Shown piece by piece: positions 8,774 through 16,065 of a stretch of 64,000 nucleotides of DNA. Position numbers and translations under genes: made by a program. The number at the start of each line of letters is the position of its first letter. Position 1 is the stretch's first letter. Source of the DNA: Nitratireductor indicus C115 (GTDB lineage Bacteria; Pseudomonadota; Alphaproteobacteria; Rhizobiales; Rhizobiaceae); NCBI RefSeq assembly GCF_000300515.1, contig NZ_AMSI01000003.1, positions 186,001 through 250,000 of the forward strand, written 5' to 3'. The notes below the pieces were generated by a model. The model had not been told where the DNA came from, did not search any database, and worked only from the letters and a program-made list of their open reading frames with translations.

Positions 8774-9226
8774 ATGAAAGCTACAAATGAGCTACATTTA
8801 ATGAATTTGACGACGAAAAATACCCTCAGTTCCGCCCCCGGTATGCCTGGGCTACCGGGCATGAACGTGCCAACCGCAACGCCGAAGCGGGCCGATACGA
8901 AGAAAGCGCGACTTTTGTCGCTTGACGATTTGGACAAACGCACCGCAGCAGCGCGCTATGCGTTCGACCTTCGTGATAGTGTCATCGCCGATCTGGGCGG
9001 TGAAGGCTCTCTCAGCGCCATTAAACTGGAAATGGCGTCATCGCTCGCCGTCATGTCCGCAATGATTTCCGACGCGTCGGCTCGGTTCCTGCGCGGCGAA
9101 CAGATCGATCCGGGCAGCGTGGCGACTCTTGTCAATTCACGCAACCGCACCGCGCAACTTCTCGGCATGGATCGTGTGATGAAGGATGCGAACGATCTTG
9201 ATGCGTACATCGCAGGGAGGGCGTGA
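8774..9226 (+). CDS. Unknown protein, possible terminase small subunit
   Basis: A 150-residue soluble protein. An N-terminal low-complexity stretch rich in Gly, Pro and Thr leads to a helical region from residue 50 (LDDLDKRTAAARYAFDLRDS) ending in NRTAQLLGM. Size, helical character and position, two genes before the terminase large subunit in a tightly coupled unit, fit a small-subunit DNA-recognition role. I see no clear HTH signature, so this is inference from context. A GAGGAA sequence lies very close to the ATG; a second in-frame ATG at 8801 could be the true start. Confidence 0.65.
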   Translation: MKATNELHLMNLTTKNTLSSAPGMPGLPGMNVPTATPKRADTKKARLLSLDDLDKRTAAARYAFDLRDSVIADLGGEGSLSAIKLEMASSLAVMSAMISDASARFLRGEQIDPGSVATLVNSRNRTAQLLGMDRVMKDANDLDAYIAGRA

Positions 9227-9426
9227 TGGTGGCTGATCCCTATGCCCTCGCTGTGTTGCGCCAGACCGCAGACGAACTGTTGCAGGACGGTAAGATGAGC
9301 CGCCTCGCGACGTTCACAACGCGTCTGTTCATCGAAGAGATGGAACGCACCGCCGAACGTACGAACTATGAGCGCCGGTTTGCATTCGTCGCGCGTGGCC
9401 TTGAAGCCGTGGAGGCCGGGCGATGA
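9226..9426 (+). CDS. Small protein of unknown function upstream of terminase
   Basis: A 66-residue helical protein of no family I recognise. The ATG at 9226 overlaps the preceding stop (TGATG) and has a GGGAGG ribosome-binding site, which decides against the GTG three bases earlier. Its own stop overlaps the terminase start (ATGA, 9423-9426). Coupling on both sides suggests a stoichiometric partner of the packaging complex. Confidence 0.65.
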   Translation: MVADPYALAVLRQTADELLQDGKMSRLATFTTRLFIEEMERTAERTNYERRFAFVARGLEAVEAGR

Positions 9427-10940
9427 TTGGTCTGTCCAAGAAACTCACCATCCGTGAAGCCCTGCACGAACCGAAGCTGCTTGGTCATGCGCTGCCGGGT
9501 GACTCATGGCTCCCGTGGCGCACGATGCTTGTTGCGATCATGGGCGAGGAACTGACGGACGATGAACGCGCGATCTATCGCCAGTTTACCGGACGTGACG
9601 CCGAACCGGGCTTTATCCCTGCCGAGTTCTTCGCGGTAGCTGGTCGTCGCAGCGGAAAGACTCGGGCCGCTGGCACCCTTGCGGCGTTCGTGGGCACCTG
9701 TGTGGACCATTCCGCGTACCTCTCCAGTTCCGAACGTGCCACGATCCCCGTTATGGCCGTTTCGACCGTACAGGCACAGAAAGCGTTCAGCGCCTGTATG
9801 CTGCTGGAAGATAGCCCGATCCTGTCCAAGCAGATCGATACGTCGAACAGCGAAACCATCCGCCTCAAGACCCGCTGCGATATTGAGGTCCGCCCCGGTA
9901 ATCAAAAGACCATTCGCGGCATCACTAGCCCGCTGGCTATCGCGGATGAGATTGCCCACTTCTACACCGAGGGCGTATTGACCGATGCGGGGCTGCTGGA
10001 CGCTGTGCGGCCATCTCTCCAGTCCGGTAAGCACCACGGCCCGCTTGTGGCTATCTCCAGCCCATGGGGGCCGAAGGGCGAGCTATACGATGCGTTTGCC
10101 AAGCATCACGGCCCGAACGGTGATGCTGATATTGTGGTGGCGAAGGGTTCGTCGCTGGAATGGAACAGCACGCTTGATCCTAAGACCGTGCAGCGCGCTA
10201 TGGAGCGTGACGCCGCGATGGCTGACGCAGAATGGAACGGCAATTTCCTCGCTTCAGTGCTGAATATTTTCACAATCGACGGCCTGAACGCCATCACCGA
10301 TATTGGCGTGACGGAGCGTGAGCCGATCCCAGGCATTCGATACGCAGCCTATGCAGACCCGAGCGGCGGCACCGGACTGGACGGCTTCACGCTCACTATC
10401 GCGCACATGGAAGATGGCGTTGTGGTTTTGGATTTGATCCGTGAGACCCTCGCGCCGTTTAATCCTGAGCAGATCGTGGAAGCCTACGCAGCCGACTTGA
10501 AGCGCTACGGCGTGCGCACAATCCAAACGGATCGATACGCTTCGGCATGGAACAGCACATCGTGGGTGCGACACGGCATCGCGCACCGCCCGAGCACAAA
10601 AACTGCGTCGGAATTGTTCGCCGCGCTCCTGCCGGTTGTGAATGCTCAGAATATTCGGCTCTTGGACGATGAGAAGCTGCGTCGGCAGGCGCTAGGGCTG
10701 GAACGTCGCATTTCATCTGGTGGGAAACAGCAGATCGGACACGGCAGAAGCATTCACGCGCATGATGACATTGTGAACGCCGTTGCGGGTGTCTCGTATG
10801 CGCTGACGAAGCCCGCCGCCCATCCGAAATTCGCACTCGCAGCACCCGCATTCAGCCTCAATGGTGGCGAGTTTTCAATGACTTACGCCGATCACAGCGC
10901 GCATGATCCTGCAAGTTTTGGAGCGTCGCGGAGCCGTTAG
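9423..10940 (+). CDS. Phage terminase large subunit
   Basis: A 505-residue packaging motor. The ATPase domain has a Walker A at residues 73-80 (AGRRSGKT) and a Walker B ending in D175-E176 (LAIADEIAH). The RNase-H-like nuclease domain keeps its acidic residues: D312 in YADPSGG, D370 in IQTDRYA, and D448/D449 in HAHDDIVNA. The protein appears complete and catalytically intact. Its presence without any portal or capsid gene is unusual: Gram-positive pathogenicity islands normally bring only a small subunit and borrow the helper's large subunit. It is coupled to the two small genes before it. Confidence 0.9.
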   Translation: MIGLSKKLTIREALHEPKLLGHALPGDSWLPWRTMLVAIMGEELTDDERAIYRQFTGRDAEPGFIPAEFFAVAGRRSGKTRAAGTLAAFVGTCVDHSAYLSSSERATIPVMAVSTVQAQKAFSACMLLEDSPILSKQIDTSNSETIRLKTRCDIEVRPGNQKTIRGITSPLAIADEIAHFYTEGVLTDAGLLDAVRPSLQSGKHHGPLVAISSPWGPKGELYDAFAKHHGPNGDADIVVAKGSSLEWNSTLDPKTVQRAMERDAAMADAEWNGNFLASVLNIFTIDGLNAITDIGVTEREPIPGIRYAAYADPSGGTGLDGFTLTIAHMEDGVVVLDLIRETLAPFNPEQIVEAYAADLKRYGVRTIQTDRYASAWNSTSWVRHGIAHRPSTKTASELFAALLPVVNAQNIRLLDDEKLRRQALGLERRISSGGKQQIGHGRSIHAHDDIVNAVAGVSYALTKPAAHPKFALAAPAFSLNGGEFSMTYADHSAHDPASFGASRSR

Positions 10941-10987
10941 CGCAGGGGCTATGCAATATACCGAATCGCGTGATAATACTTCAAATC

Positions 10988-11488
10988 ATGAGTAAGACAA
11001 AAGAAAAATTATCCGCATCCGAAGAGCTTGAGCGCTTAAACGCATTTCACGCGGAACAGGTCCGTGCATTGTCTCCTCTTGTCGAAGAAGAACGGCAGGC
11101 GGAACTTGAGAGAAAGCGCGTTGAAGAGGAAAAGAAGCTCGAAGGCCGCAAGGTCGAGTGTCAGGAACTGGCAAAACATCTTATCGATGTAAGCGAAAAA
11201 CTTGACAAGGCGGTCGATGCGACACGTCGGGCGCTGCTGGAGCGCCGGGAAATTTATCGGGAAATTGCTGAAAAATCCCGACCGTTCCGGGAATTTCCCC
11301 ATCTTGGCACGGTCGATACTCGCAGTGCTTACTACGAAACGAACCTTCGAAGCGGACTCAATGCCAACGGAATGTTGAAGGCCTGTCGAATCGACCATCA
11401 TTCGGACGGCACTCCGTTTTTGTCGCAGGACGTTCGCACGCTTCATCGCTGGCTTTCGCCGGAAGATATTAAGCGAGCGAAGGCATGA
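10988..11488 (+). CDS. Coiled-coil protein of unknown function
   Basis: A 166-residue protein. Residues 1-95 are strongly charged (Glu, Lys, Arg) and predicted coiled coil; the remainder is a small globular tail ending in LHRWLSPEDIKRAK. The ATG at 10988 is preferred to a GTG at 10970, though neither has a strong ribosome-binding site. It lies just after the terminase and is coupled by ATGA overlap to the next gene. A scaffold-like or capsid-redirecting role would fit the location but has no direct support. Confidence 0.6.
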   Translation: MSKTKEKLSASEELERLNAFHAEQVRALSPLVEEERQAELERKRVEEEKKLEGRKVECQELAKHLIDVSEKLDKAVDATRRALLERREIYREIAEKSRPFREFPHLGTVDTRSAYYETNLRSGLNANGMLKACRIDHHSDGTPFLSQDVRTLHRWLSPEDIKRAKA

Positions 11489-11928
11489 ACGACCTCGACC
11501 GCTTCACCTCATCCGAAATTCATAAATTTGGCCTGACGTCCGGCCTGCTCGCAGCCGTTCGACTCGGTCATGTCGGCGGAACTTCCACGGCGGCGGACGG
11601 CTCGATGCTGGATGTTGCCGGACGGCTCGACAGCACCAAGGCCAAGCCCGTCGAGAAATCACATGCTCGCGGTCCGAACATCATTGACGGTGCCGCAACT
11701 ATGAAAAAAGCCCGCGAATTGGGCATTGGAAAAAAGGAAGAAACTTCGATGACTTATGACGAACTTGTAAAGTCTTATAGCGAGAAATGGGACGTCACCG
11801 AACAGGAGGCGGCTATCCGACTGCTTAAACAGCGGCCCGATCTGATGGCGAAATCTTACGAGTCTGAGGAAAGCGCCTACCGGCAGCGTCTCGAAGAGAA
11901 GCACGCGACAATGTATCCGAACGGTTGA
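11485..11928 (+). CDS. Unknown protein, possible head- or scaffold-associated
   Basis: A 147-residue protein overlapping the preceding gene by ATGA. The first 80 residues are Gly/Ala/Ser-rich and probably disordered. The C-terminal 60 residues (TYDELVKSYSEKWDVTEQEA and onward) loosely resemble the short helical tail found at the end of some phage head-maturation or scaffold proteins. No confident family. It is followed by a hairpin terminator at 12028, marking the end of the replication-packaging unit. Confidence 0.6.
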   Translation: MNDLDRFTSSEIHKFGLTSGLLAAVRLGHVGGTSTAADGSMLDVAGRLDSTKAKPVEKSHARGPNIIDGAATMKKARELGIGKKEETSMTYDELVKSYSEKWDVTEQEAAIRLLKQRPDLMAKSYESEESAYRQRLEEKHATMYPNG

Positions 11929-12027
11929 CAAGTGGTTGGTCGAACCGGTTTGCGTGGCGGTTTTCTCCCACCGTCCGCCGGTTCGCCCCTCAGCAGCCGC
12001 AACTTTGCCCGGAGTTGCGGAAAACAA

Positions 12028-12058
12028 CGCCCCGAGTTGTCCGATCTCGGGGCGTTTT
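12028..12058 (+). terminator. Rho-independent terminator closing the packaging unit
   Basis: A 9-bp perfect stem (12028-12036 with 12046-12054) with a 9-nt loop is followed by TTTT. It lies 100 bp after the last gene of the rightward unit. Confidence 0.7.
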
Positions 12059-12079
12059 GCGTTGTGAGGATTTTTGAAA

Positions 12080-12277
12080 ATGGCAAAGACGAGACGCGAT
12101 GAGGATTTGCTGACGCCCGCGCAGAAGCGATTGGCCCGGCGGCTTGCTAGCGAAGGCTACGAACTTTGCGCAATTGCTGATCGCTATGGCTTGACCGAGT
12201 CCGCGCTTGATGAGGTGTTAAACTCAATCGTCGCGACGGATTGGGCTAAGCGCTTCCGTGAGCTTTCGCGGGACTAG
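12080..12277 (+). CDS. Small HTH-like protein
   Basis: A 65-residue protein. The segment CAIADRYGLTESALDEVLNS fits a helix-turn-helix, preceded by a basic start. A TTG six bases upstream extends the frame, but the ATG at 12080 is the natural start, with a GAGGA ribosome-binding site. It probably binds DNA as a small regulator. It overlaps the oppositely oriented membrane-protein gene tail to tail by 4 bp. Confidence 0.55.
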   Translation: MAKTRRDEDLLTPAQKRLARRLASEGYELCAIADRYGLTESALDEVLNSIVATDWAKRFRELSRD

Positions 12278-12540
12278 AAATTTGGTTCCCTTCGAATCGC
12301 CGGAGCGTTTTCAGGGGACGGATTCTCCGATCCGGCGAGTTTTCTAAGATGGCTTTCGATCAACGACAAATAAGCAACGTACCCGCAGATTAGTACTGCA
12401 GTGAGCGCTCCAACGACAAATCCGATTGATGCTCCGAAGCCTGATAAGGCCCGATAGCCGAAATACGTAAAGCCGAGTACTACGACTATCGCGATTGCGA
12501 TGTTGAGCGCCGAAAGTGCGTCCGCGAGAATCCGGTTCAA
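12274..12540 (-). CDS. Small two-helix membrane protein
   Basis: An 88-residue protein with two hydrophobic segments (about residues 12-32 and 38-62) and a polar, Pro/Glu/Arg-containing tail. It begins at TTG: an AGGGGAGG ribosome-binding site is 7 bases before this TTG, whereas the ATG of another frame overlaps that site. It is the only leftward gene of the element and so is probably expressed independently, for example from the integrated state. Function unknown. Confidence 0.55.
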   Translation of the reverse strand: MNRILADALSALNIAIAIVVVLGFTYFGYRALSGFGASIGFVVGALTAVLICGYVAYLSLIESHLRKLAGSENPSPENAPAIRREPNF

Positions 12541-12805
12541 TGTACATCCTCCCCTATGAAGGTACGCAGATCAGCATAAGGGCAGCGTGCATTCAAGGAT
12601 CGCCAACCCAAGCGAGCGTTGCATTGATCTGAACGCGGGCGTCGATCATCATCGAACTACTGACTCAAATAGCTCACCTGATCGCCGTCGAGATCGATGA
12701 CGAAGAAGAATAGTTGCTTGACGGCCCACTCGTCGTAGTGCGCAATGCCGCGTTATCTCGGTAGTTACTGCGCGGTAGCATAGCTTGCGGATTTAAGAGG
12801 TCTTC

Positions 12806-13219
12806 ATGAACCCCAGAGATGAATTCTTAGGGTGCTTTTCTATAGCAGGGTTCGCTTGGGTGGTCGCCGCTTTGTTCATGTTTGTGTTCCCGGCGCTTCC
12901 CGGTCATTTTTGGGATTACGGGATTAAGCACCACCTTGACAACGTTGTCGCGGTGGCTCTGTCCTCCGGCTTTTTCTCATTTGGCGCGTTTGTTCTTGGG
13001 GGGCTTATTTTCAGCGCTCTTTGCGGCGTGGTTTTTGGATACCTGTCGTCATTCGTGCCAGTGAGGATCAGGGACTTTGTGTCAGCGAACTTCCCTCCAC
13101 GCAGCCCTCTTGGCTTGTTCGTCACGTTGGTCCTAGTCGTTGCATTTTTGATCGGTGTGGTGGCTTCTACATATCTGCTGGCCTTAATGGCCCTCTTGAC
13201 AGGTTCCGCCCTGATTTAA
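12806..13219 (+). CDS. Membrane protein of unknown function at the right end of the element
   Basis: A 137-residue integral membrane protein with about four hydrophobic segments (near residues 12-32, 47-68, 70-85 and 103-135). An AGAGG ribosome-binding site precedes the ATG. No family recognised. Position next to the attachment site, outside the replication-packaging unit, is typical for cargo such as superinfection exclusion or defence genes, but nothing in the sequence shows that. The 265 bp upstream (12541-12805) hold no visible gene. Confidence 0.55.
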   Translation: MNPRDEFLGCFSIAGFAWVVAALFMFVFPALPGHFWDYGIKHHLDNVVAVALSSGFFSFGAFVLGGLIFSALCGVVFGYLSSFVPVRIRDFVSANFPPRSPLGLFVTLVLVVAFLIGVVASTYLLALMALLTGSALI

Positions 13220-13294
13220 CCAGCGGGCCATCTGCCCAAGCGCACGACGCTGTCATTTTGCAGAGTGAATCTGCCGCTGGCAACGAAACACTGT

Positions 13295-13341
13295 GAGCTA
13301 CAAAGCTACAACGTTCAGTCTTGTAGCTCAAAATGTAGCTC
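13295..13341. promoter_or_regulatory. Octamer cluster near the right attachment site, possible integrase arm sites
   Basis: GAGCTACA at 13295-13302 and AAGCTACA at 13303-13310 are inverted relative to TGTAGCTC at 13322-13329 and 13334-13341. The same octamer is paired at 3858-3876 near the other end. Arrangement close to both ends fits arm-type binding by the integrase. Confidence 0.45.
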
Positions 13342-13397
13342 AATTTTCCACAACAAAACCGGGATGAAATCTAAAATATTGTTTTTATTAGATTTTC

Positions 13398-13445
13398 TGG
13401 TGGGCCCGGAGGGACTCGAACCCCCAACCAAGCGGTTATGAGCCG
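13398..13445 (-). repeat. Attachment site (right): 48-bp copy within intact tRNA
   Basis: Identical to 3672-3719. The 5' part of the tRNA (13446-13474) has no second full copy, which shows that this is the junction where the tRNA remains whole. Confidence 0.93.
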
Positions 13446-13474
13446 CCGGCTCTAACCAATTGAGCTACAGGCCC
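13398..13474 (-). tRNA. tRNA with CAU anticodon, probably tRNA-Ile2 (lysidine type); attachment target
   Basis: A full 77-nt cloverleaf including encoded CCA. The 7-bp acceptor stem begins GGGCCTG, the D arm GCTC/GAGC, the anticodon stem GGCGG/CCGCT has loop CTCATAA (anticodon CAU), and the T arm is standard. By anticodon alone it would be called tRNA-Met. The anticodon arm resembles E. coli tRNA-Ile2, and the C4-G69 and C5-G68 pairs are known TilS recognition features, so tRNA-Ile read as AUA after lysidine modification is more likely. Its last 48 bases are the right copy of the attachment repeat, so the gene was restored on integration. Confidence 0.93.
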
Positions 13475-13592
13475 GGTGGGCGATGGATTAGTTGCTTTTT
13501 CGCTGCGGCACAAGAGACCTTGCCGCAATCGCCCCACAATCCCCTAATAGAGGCACTGAATTCTGCTGGAATTCTGCAATGAGGAGTTTTCA

Positions 13593-14312
13593 ATGACCAG
13601 ATCCATGCTTTTCGCCGTTCCGGCGCTTGCCGCATCGCTTATGGCTGCATCACCCGTTTTCGCAGAGGACAGAATGCCCCAGATCATCGTTACCGGCGAA
13701 GGCGAAGCCGCAGTCGCCCCCGACATGGCCATCCTCACCCTGTCGGTTCTTCGCGACGGCGAAACAGCCAGGATCGCGCTCGACGCGAACAACAAAGCCA
13801 TGGGCTCCGTCATCGCAGCCATGAAGGACGGAGGCATCGAGGCCCGCGACCTGCAGACCGGCGGTCTGTCCATCAACCCACGTTACGTCTATCCGGACAA
13901 GAACAACGACGAAAAGGCCCCGCGCATCGTTGGATATGACGTTACCAACACACTTACCGTTCGCATCCGCGACATGGAAAAAGTGGGCGACTTGATCGAC
14001 AAATCCGTAACGCTCGGCGTCAACCAGGGCGGCGGCATCGTCTTCACCAACAACGATCCGTCAAAAACCCTCACCGAAGCACGCAAGCGCGCAGTTGCCG
14101 ATGCCCGCGCCAAGGCCGAAACCCTCGCGGAAGCAGCCGGAGTGAAGCTCGGCAAGGTGACGGAGATTTCCGAGCAGTCCTTCCGTCCCCAGCCCATGCC
14201 CGTGAGCGGCCGCATGATGCGGATAGAAGCGTCAGCCGATTCTGTTCCCGTCGAGGCGGGCGAAAACAGCTACAAGGTCCAGGTCAACGTCACCTTCGAG
14301 CTCGATCAATAA
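13593..14312 (+). CDS. SIMPL-domain (DUF541) periplasmic protein
   Basis: A 239-residue exported protein with a cleavable signal peptide (cleavage near AEDRM, residue 24). The mature part follows the SIMPL/DUF541 pattern: the opening strand QIIVTGEGEAAVAPDMAIL, central ARKRAVADARAKAETLAEAAG and a closing ENSYKVQVNVTFEL strand. Members form oligomeric periplasmic or outer-membrane-associated assemblies linked to oxidative and envelope stress; the precise role is not settled. A GAGGAG ribosome-binding site precedes the ATG. Single gene with a strong terminator after it. Confidence 0.9.
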   Translation: MTRSMLFAVPALAASLMAASPVFAEDRMPQIIVTGEGEAAVAPDMAILTLSVLRDGETARIALDANNKAMGSVIAAMKDGGIEARDLQTGGLSINPRYVYPDKNNDEKAPRIVGYDVTNTLTVRIRDMEKVGDLIDKSVTLGVNQGGGIVFTNNDPSKTLTEARKRAVADARAKAETLAEAAGVKLGKVTEISEQSFRPQPMPVSGRMMRIEASADSVPVEAGENSYKVQVNVTFELDQ

Positions 14313-14352
14313 CGAATAGGTGCGCAGGCCGCCCCAGGCAGCCTGCGCCTGC

Positions 14353-14386
14353 AAAAAAGCCGCCGGAAAATCCGGCGGCTTTTTTC
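14353..14386. terminator. Bidirectional terminator
   Basis: A 14-bp stem (AAAAAAGCCGCCGG with CCGGCGGCTTTTTT) lies between two convergent genes and has a T-run in both directions. Confidence 0.85.
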
Positions 14387-14435
14387 GTTGAGTTGTTTCA
14401 CCGTTGCGGAGAAACAGCCTCCTCCACAAGACAGA

Positions 14436-14849
14436 TCAGCGATACATCGGGCATCCGGGCGCACGTCCGAAAACGAACTGCGCACGATGGTGGTTGACCC
14501 GGCCCGAAACACGGATCGTGCGGCGGTTCACATCGACGATGCGGGCGCGGCGCATACCGTAGCGTTCAGCCTTGCGCATGGCGTCGTTCGGAGTGCAGGC
14601 ACGCGCCTGCTGCCAGCCATGACGACGCCCCCTGTCCCGGTCGAAACGACCATTGTCGTGGCGGCCCCGGTCATAGCGGTCGTTACGATCGCTGCGGTGA
14701 CCGCTGGCGGCAGGCGGCCTCATCTGGGAAGACGTGCCGATACCCAGACCGAAATAGAGATTGTCGGCCTGCGCTGCGCCAGGAGCGGCTGCCAGCGCAC
14801 CCAGTCCGATGAGAACCGATAAGCCAGCCATCTTGATTTTCTTGAACAT
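14436..14849 (-). CDS. Small secreted basic protein of unknown function
   Basis: A 137-residue exported protein: signal peptide MFKKIKMAGLSVLIGLGALA with cleavage near AQADN, then an Arg/Asp/Gly-rich low-complexity region (RSDRNDRYDRGR) and a C-terminal globular stretch with two cysteines. The start at 14849 is chosen because GAGGAGAG precedes it; the frame is open further upstream but without export signal. Similar Arg-rich small periplasmic proteins with this C-terminal pattern are common in rhizobia and uncharacterised. Confidence 0.75.
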   Translation of the reverse strand: MFKKIKMAGLSVLIGLGALAAAPGAAQADNLYFGLGIGTSSQMRPPAASGHRSDRNDRYDRGRHDNGRFDRDRGRRHGWQQARACTPNDAMRKAERYGMRRARIVDVNRRTIRVSGRVNHHRAQFVFGRAPGCPMYR

Positions 14850-14945
14850 GATGCTCTCCTCGAGTGGGCAGGAACGCTTCCTGCAATGGACGCACTTTCT
14901 CATTCCCATCCTGAACCGTTCGGGAATGATCCGTTCATGCGCCAT

Positions 14946-15359
14946 TCACTCCCCGCCAAGGGCTGAAAGCCAGGTCACCGGATTTCGATAAGCGGAAATC
15001 CGCGAAATCCGCCCTTCATCGATTTCGAAGAAAAAGCCGGCCGGCACGGCGTAACTCTGGCCCCGAGCTTCCGGCAGACCATCCGCCGATGTCGTATAGA
15101 CACCACGAACCGTGCATTCGGCAGCGGCCCGAACGCCCCCCTCCTCAGCCATCACCGCAATATCGGCCAGGGTTTCGTCGAAATGGCGTCCCGCCAGCCC
15201 GAGGCGCCAGCGTAGCTTTTCCTTGCCGATCTCACGTTCCGCATCGAAGGGATCATGCGCCACATCCTCGCTCACCAGATCCAGCATGCCGGCATGATCG
15301 GCCGCATTGAAAGCCTCCAGATAGCGCAGCACCAGCGCACGGGTTTCCTGTTCCGACAT
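14946..15359 (-). CDS. NTF2-like / SnoaL-type polyketide-cyclase-fold protein
   Basis: A 137-residue single-domain protein with the NTF2-like fold pattern: an N-terminal helix (ALVLRYLEAFNAADHAGMLD), LVSEDVAHDPFD, a central strand GQSYAVPAGFFFEIDEGRIS and a final strand. SnoaL/ketosteroid-isomerase-like members bind small hydrophobic ligands; the substrate is unknown. It is likely monocistronic. Confidence 0.85.
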   Translation of the reverse strand: MSEQETRALVLRYLEAFNAADHAGMLDLVSEDVAHDPFDAEREIGKEKLRWRLGLAGRHFDETLADIAVMAEEGGVRAAAECTVRGVYTTSADGLPEARGQSYAVPAGFFFEIDEGRISRISAYRNPVTWLSALGGE

Positions 15360-15425
15360 GATAGCTCCTCGACAGAATGTTATATGAAGCCTGATGGCCC
15401 TCCTGAGGAGAAGCCCGGAAGCCTC

Positions 15426-15872
15426 TCAAGGTTCCTCTTCCAATATATATGGGAAATAAGCTTCCGGTTCGTCGAGTTCATCCTCAAGAGCCTCGACACG
15501 GCCCCGGATCGAAATACCCGCCTCATGCACCGTCATTGGGTCGCCCGAAACGAGTGGGTGCCACCAATAGAGGTCTTCCCCTTCCGCAATAAGCCGATAG
15601 GCGCAGGTCGCTGGCAGCCAGCTTATAGTCTTCACGTTGTCCGGCGTCAGGCGAACGCAATCGGCCACTTTCGCAAAGCGGTTTTCATAATCATGGCAAC
15701 GGCAGGCTTCCGCATCGAACAGGCGGCAGCCGACGCTCGTCCAGTAAATCTCGCCGCTATCCTCATCCTCGAGCTTGGCAAGGCAGCATTTTCCGCAGCC
15801 GTCGCAAAGGGATTCCCATTGCTCCGGCGACATCTGAGAAAGAGGGGTCGTTTTCCAGAAAGCTTCGCTCAT
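15426..15872 (-). CDS. YcgN-family (UPF0260) CxxCxxCC metal-binding protein
   Basis: A 148-residue protein starting [15 protein letters not shown]. It has the family's cysteine cluster CDGCGKCC near residue 24 and later Cys at [15 protein letters not shown], which may bind iron or zinc. The frame continues well upstream of the chosen ATG, but the family's conserved N terminus begins here. Function unknown despite wide conservation. Confidence 0.88.
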   Translation of the reverse strand: MSEAFWKTTPLSQMSPEQWESLCDGCGKCCLAKLEDEDSGEIYWTSVGCRLFDAEACRCHDYENRFAKVADCVRLTPDNVKTISWLPATCAYRLIAEGEDLYWWHPLVSGDPMTVHEAGISIRGRVEALEDELDEPEAYFPYILEEEP

Positions 15873-16065
15873 GAGCGGTTGTTTCGCGCGCGCGGAGCCA
15901 GTCGTCAAGCGCCCCTCGACGCATTCGCGCCATTCCCCTGCCACGTCTTCGCCACGGTTCCACACGCACAGGTATCGATCAGCTCTCATTTGTCGCGATA
16001 CCGGAACCTTGCGCCATCTCGCCTGTTTAGTCCGCGATGGGACACCCCCGATCAAGGAGAGTTTA

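Larger units (their letters stand above)
3672..13445. mobile_element. Integrated phage-satellite-like element, about 9.7 kb
   Basis: The element is bounded by perfect 48-bp direct repeats at 3672-3719 and 13398-13445, the second completing an intact tRNA gene. Inside, in order, are a P4-type integrase, an AlpA-like regulator, a small gene coupled to a prim-pol/ATPase replication protein, an iteron cluster, two small genes coupled to a terminase large subunit, two further coupled unknown genes, a small HTH-like gene and two membrane proteins. No portal, capsid, protease, tail, holin or lysin gene is present. Tight ATGA overlaps and undamaged frames argue for a functional, compact satellite and against a decayed prophage. 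Base composition is less GC-rich than the flanks, with AT-rich patches at about 5330-5470, 8465-8570 and 10960-10990. Confidence 0.88.

Noticed and set aside
12080-12540. A toxin-antitoxin pair formed by the small HTH gene and the two-helix membrane protein
   Set aside because: The genes converge tail to tail and so are not co-transcribed, and neither resembles a known toxin or antitoxin.
3672-13445. A decayed prophage
   Set aside because: All genes are intact and tightly packed, the ends are perfect, and there is no remnant of capsid or tail genes between the packaging genes and the right end.
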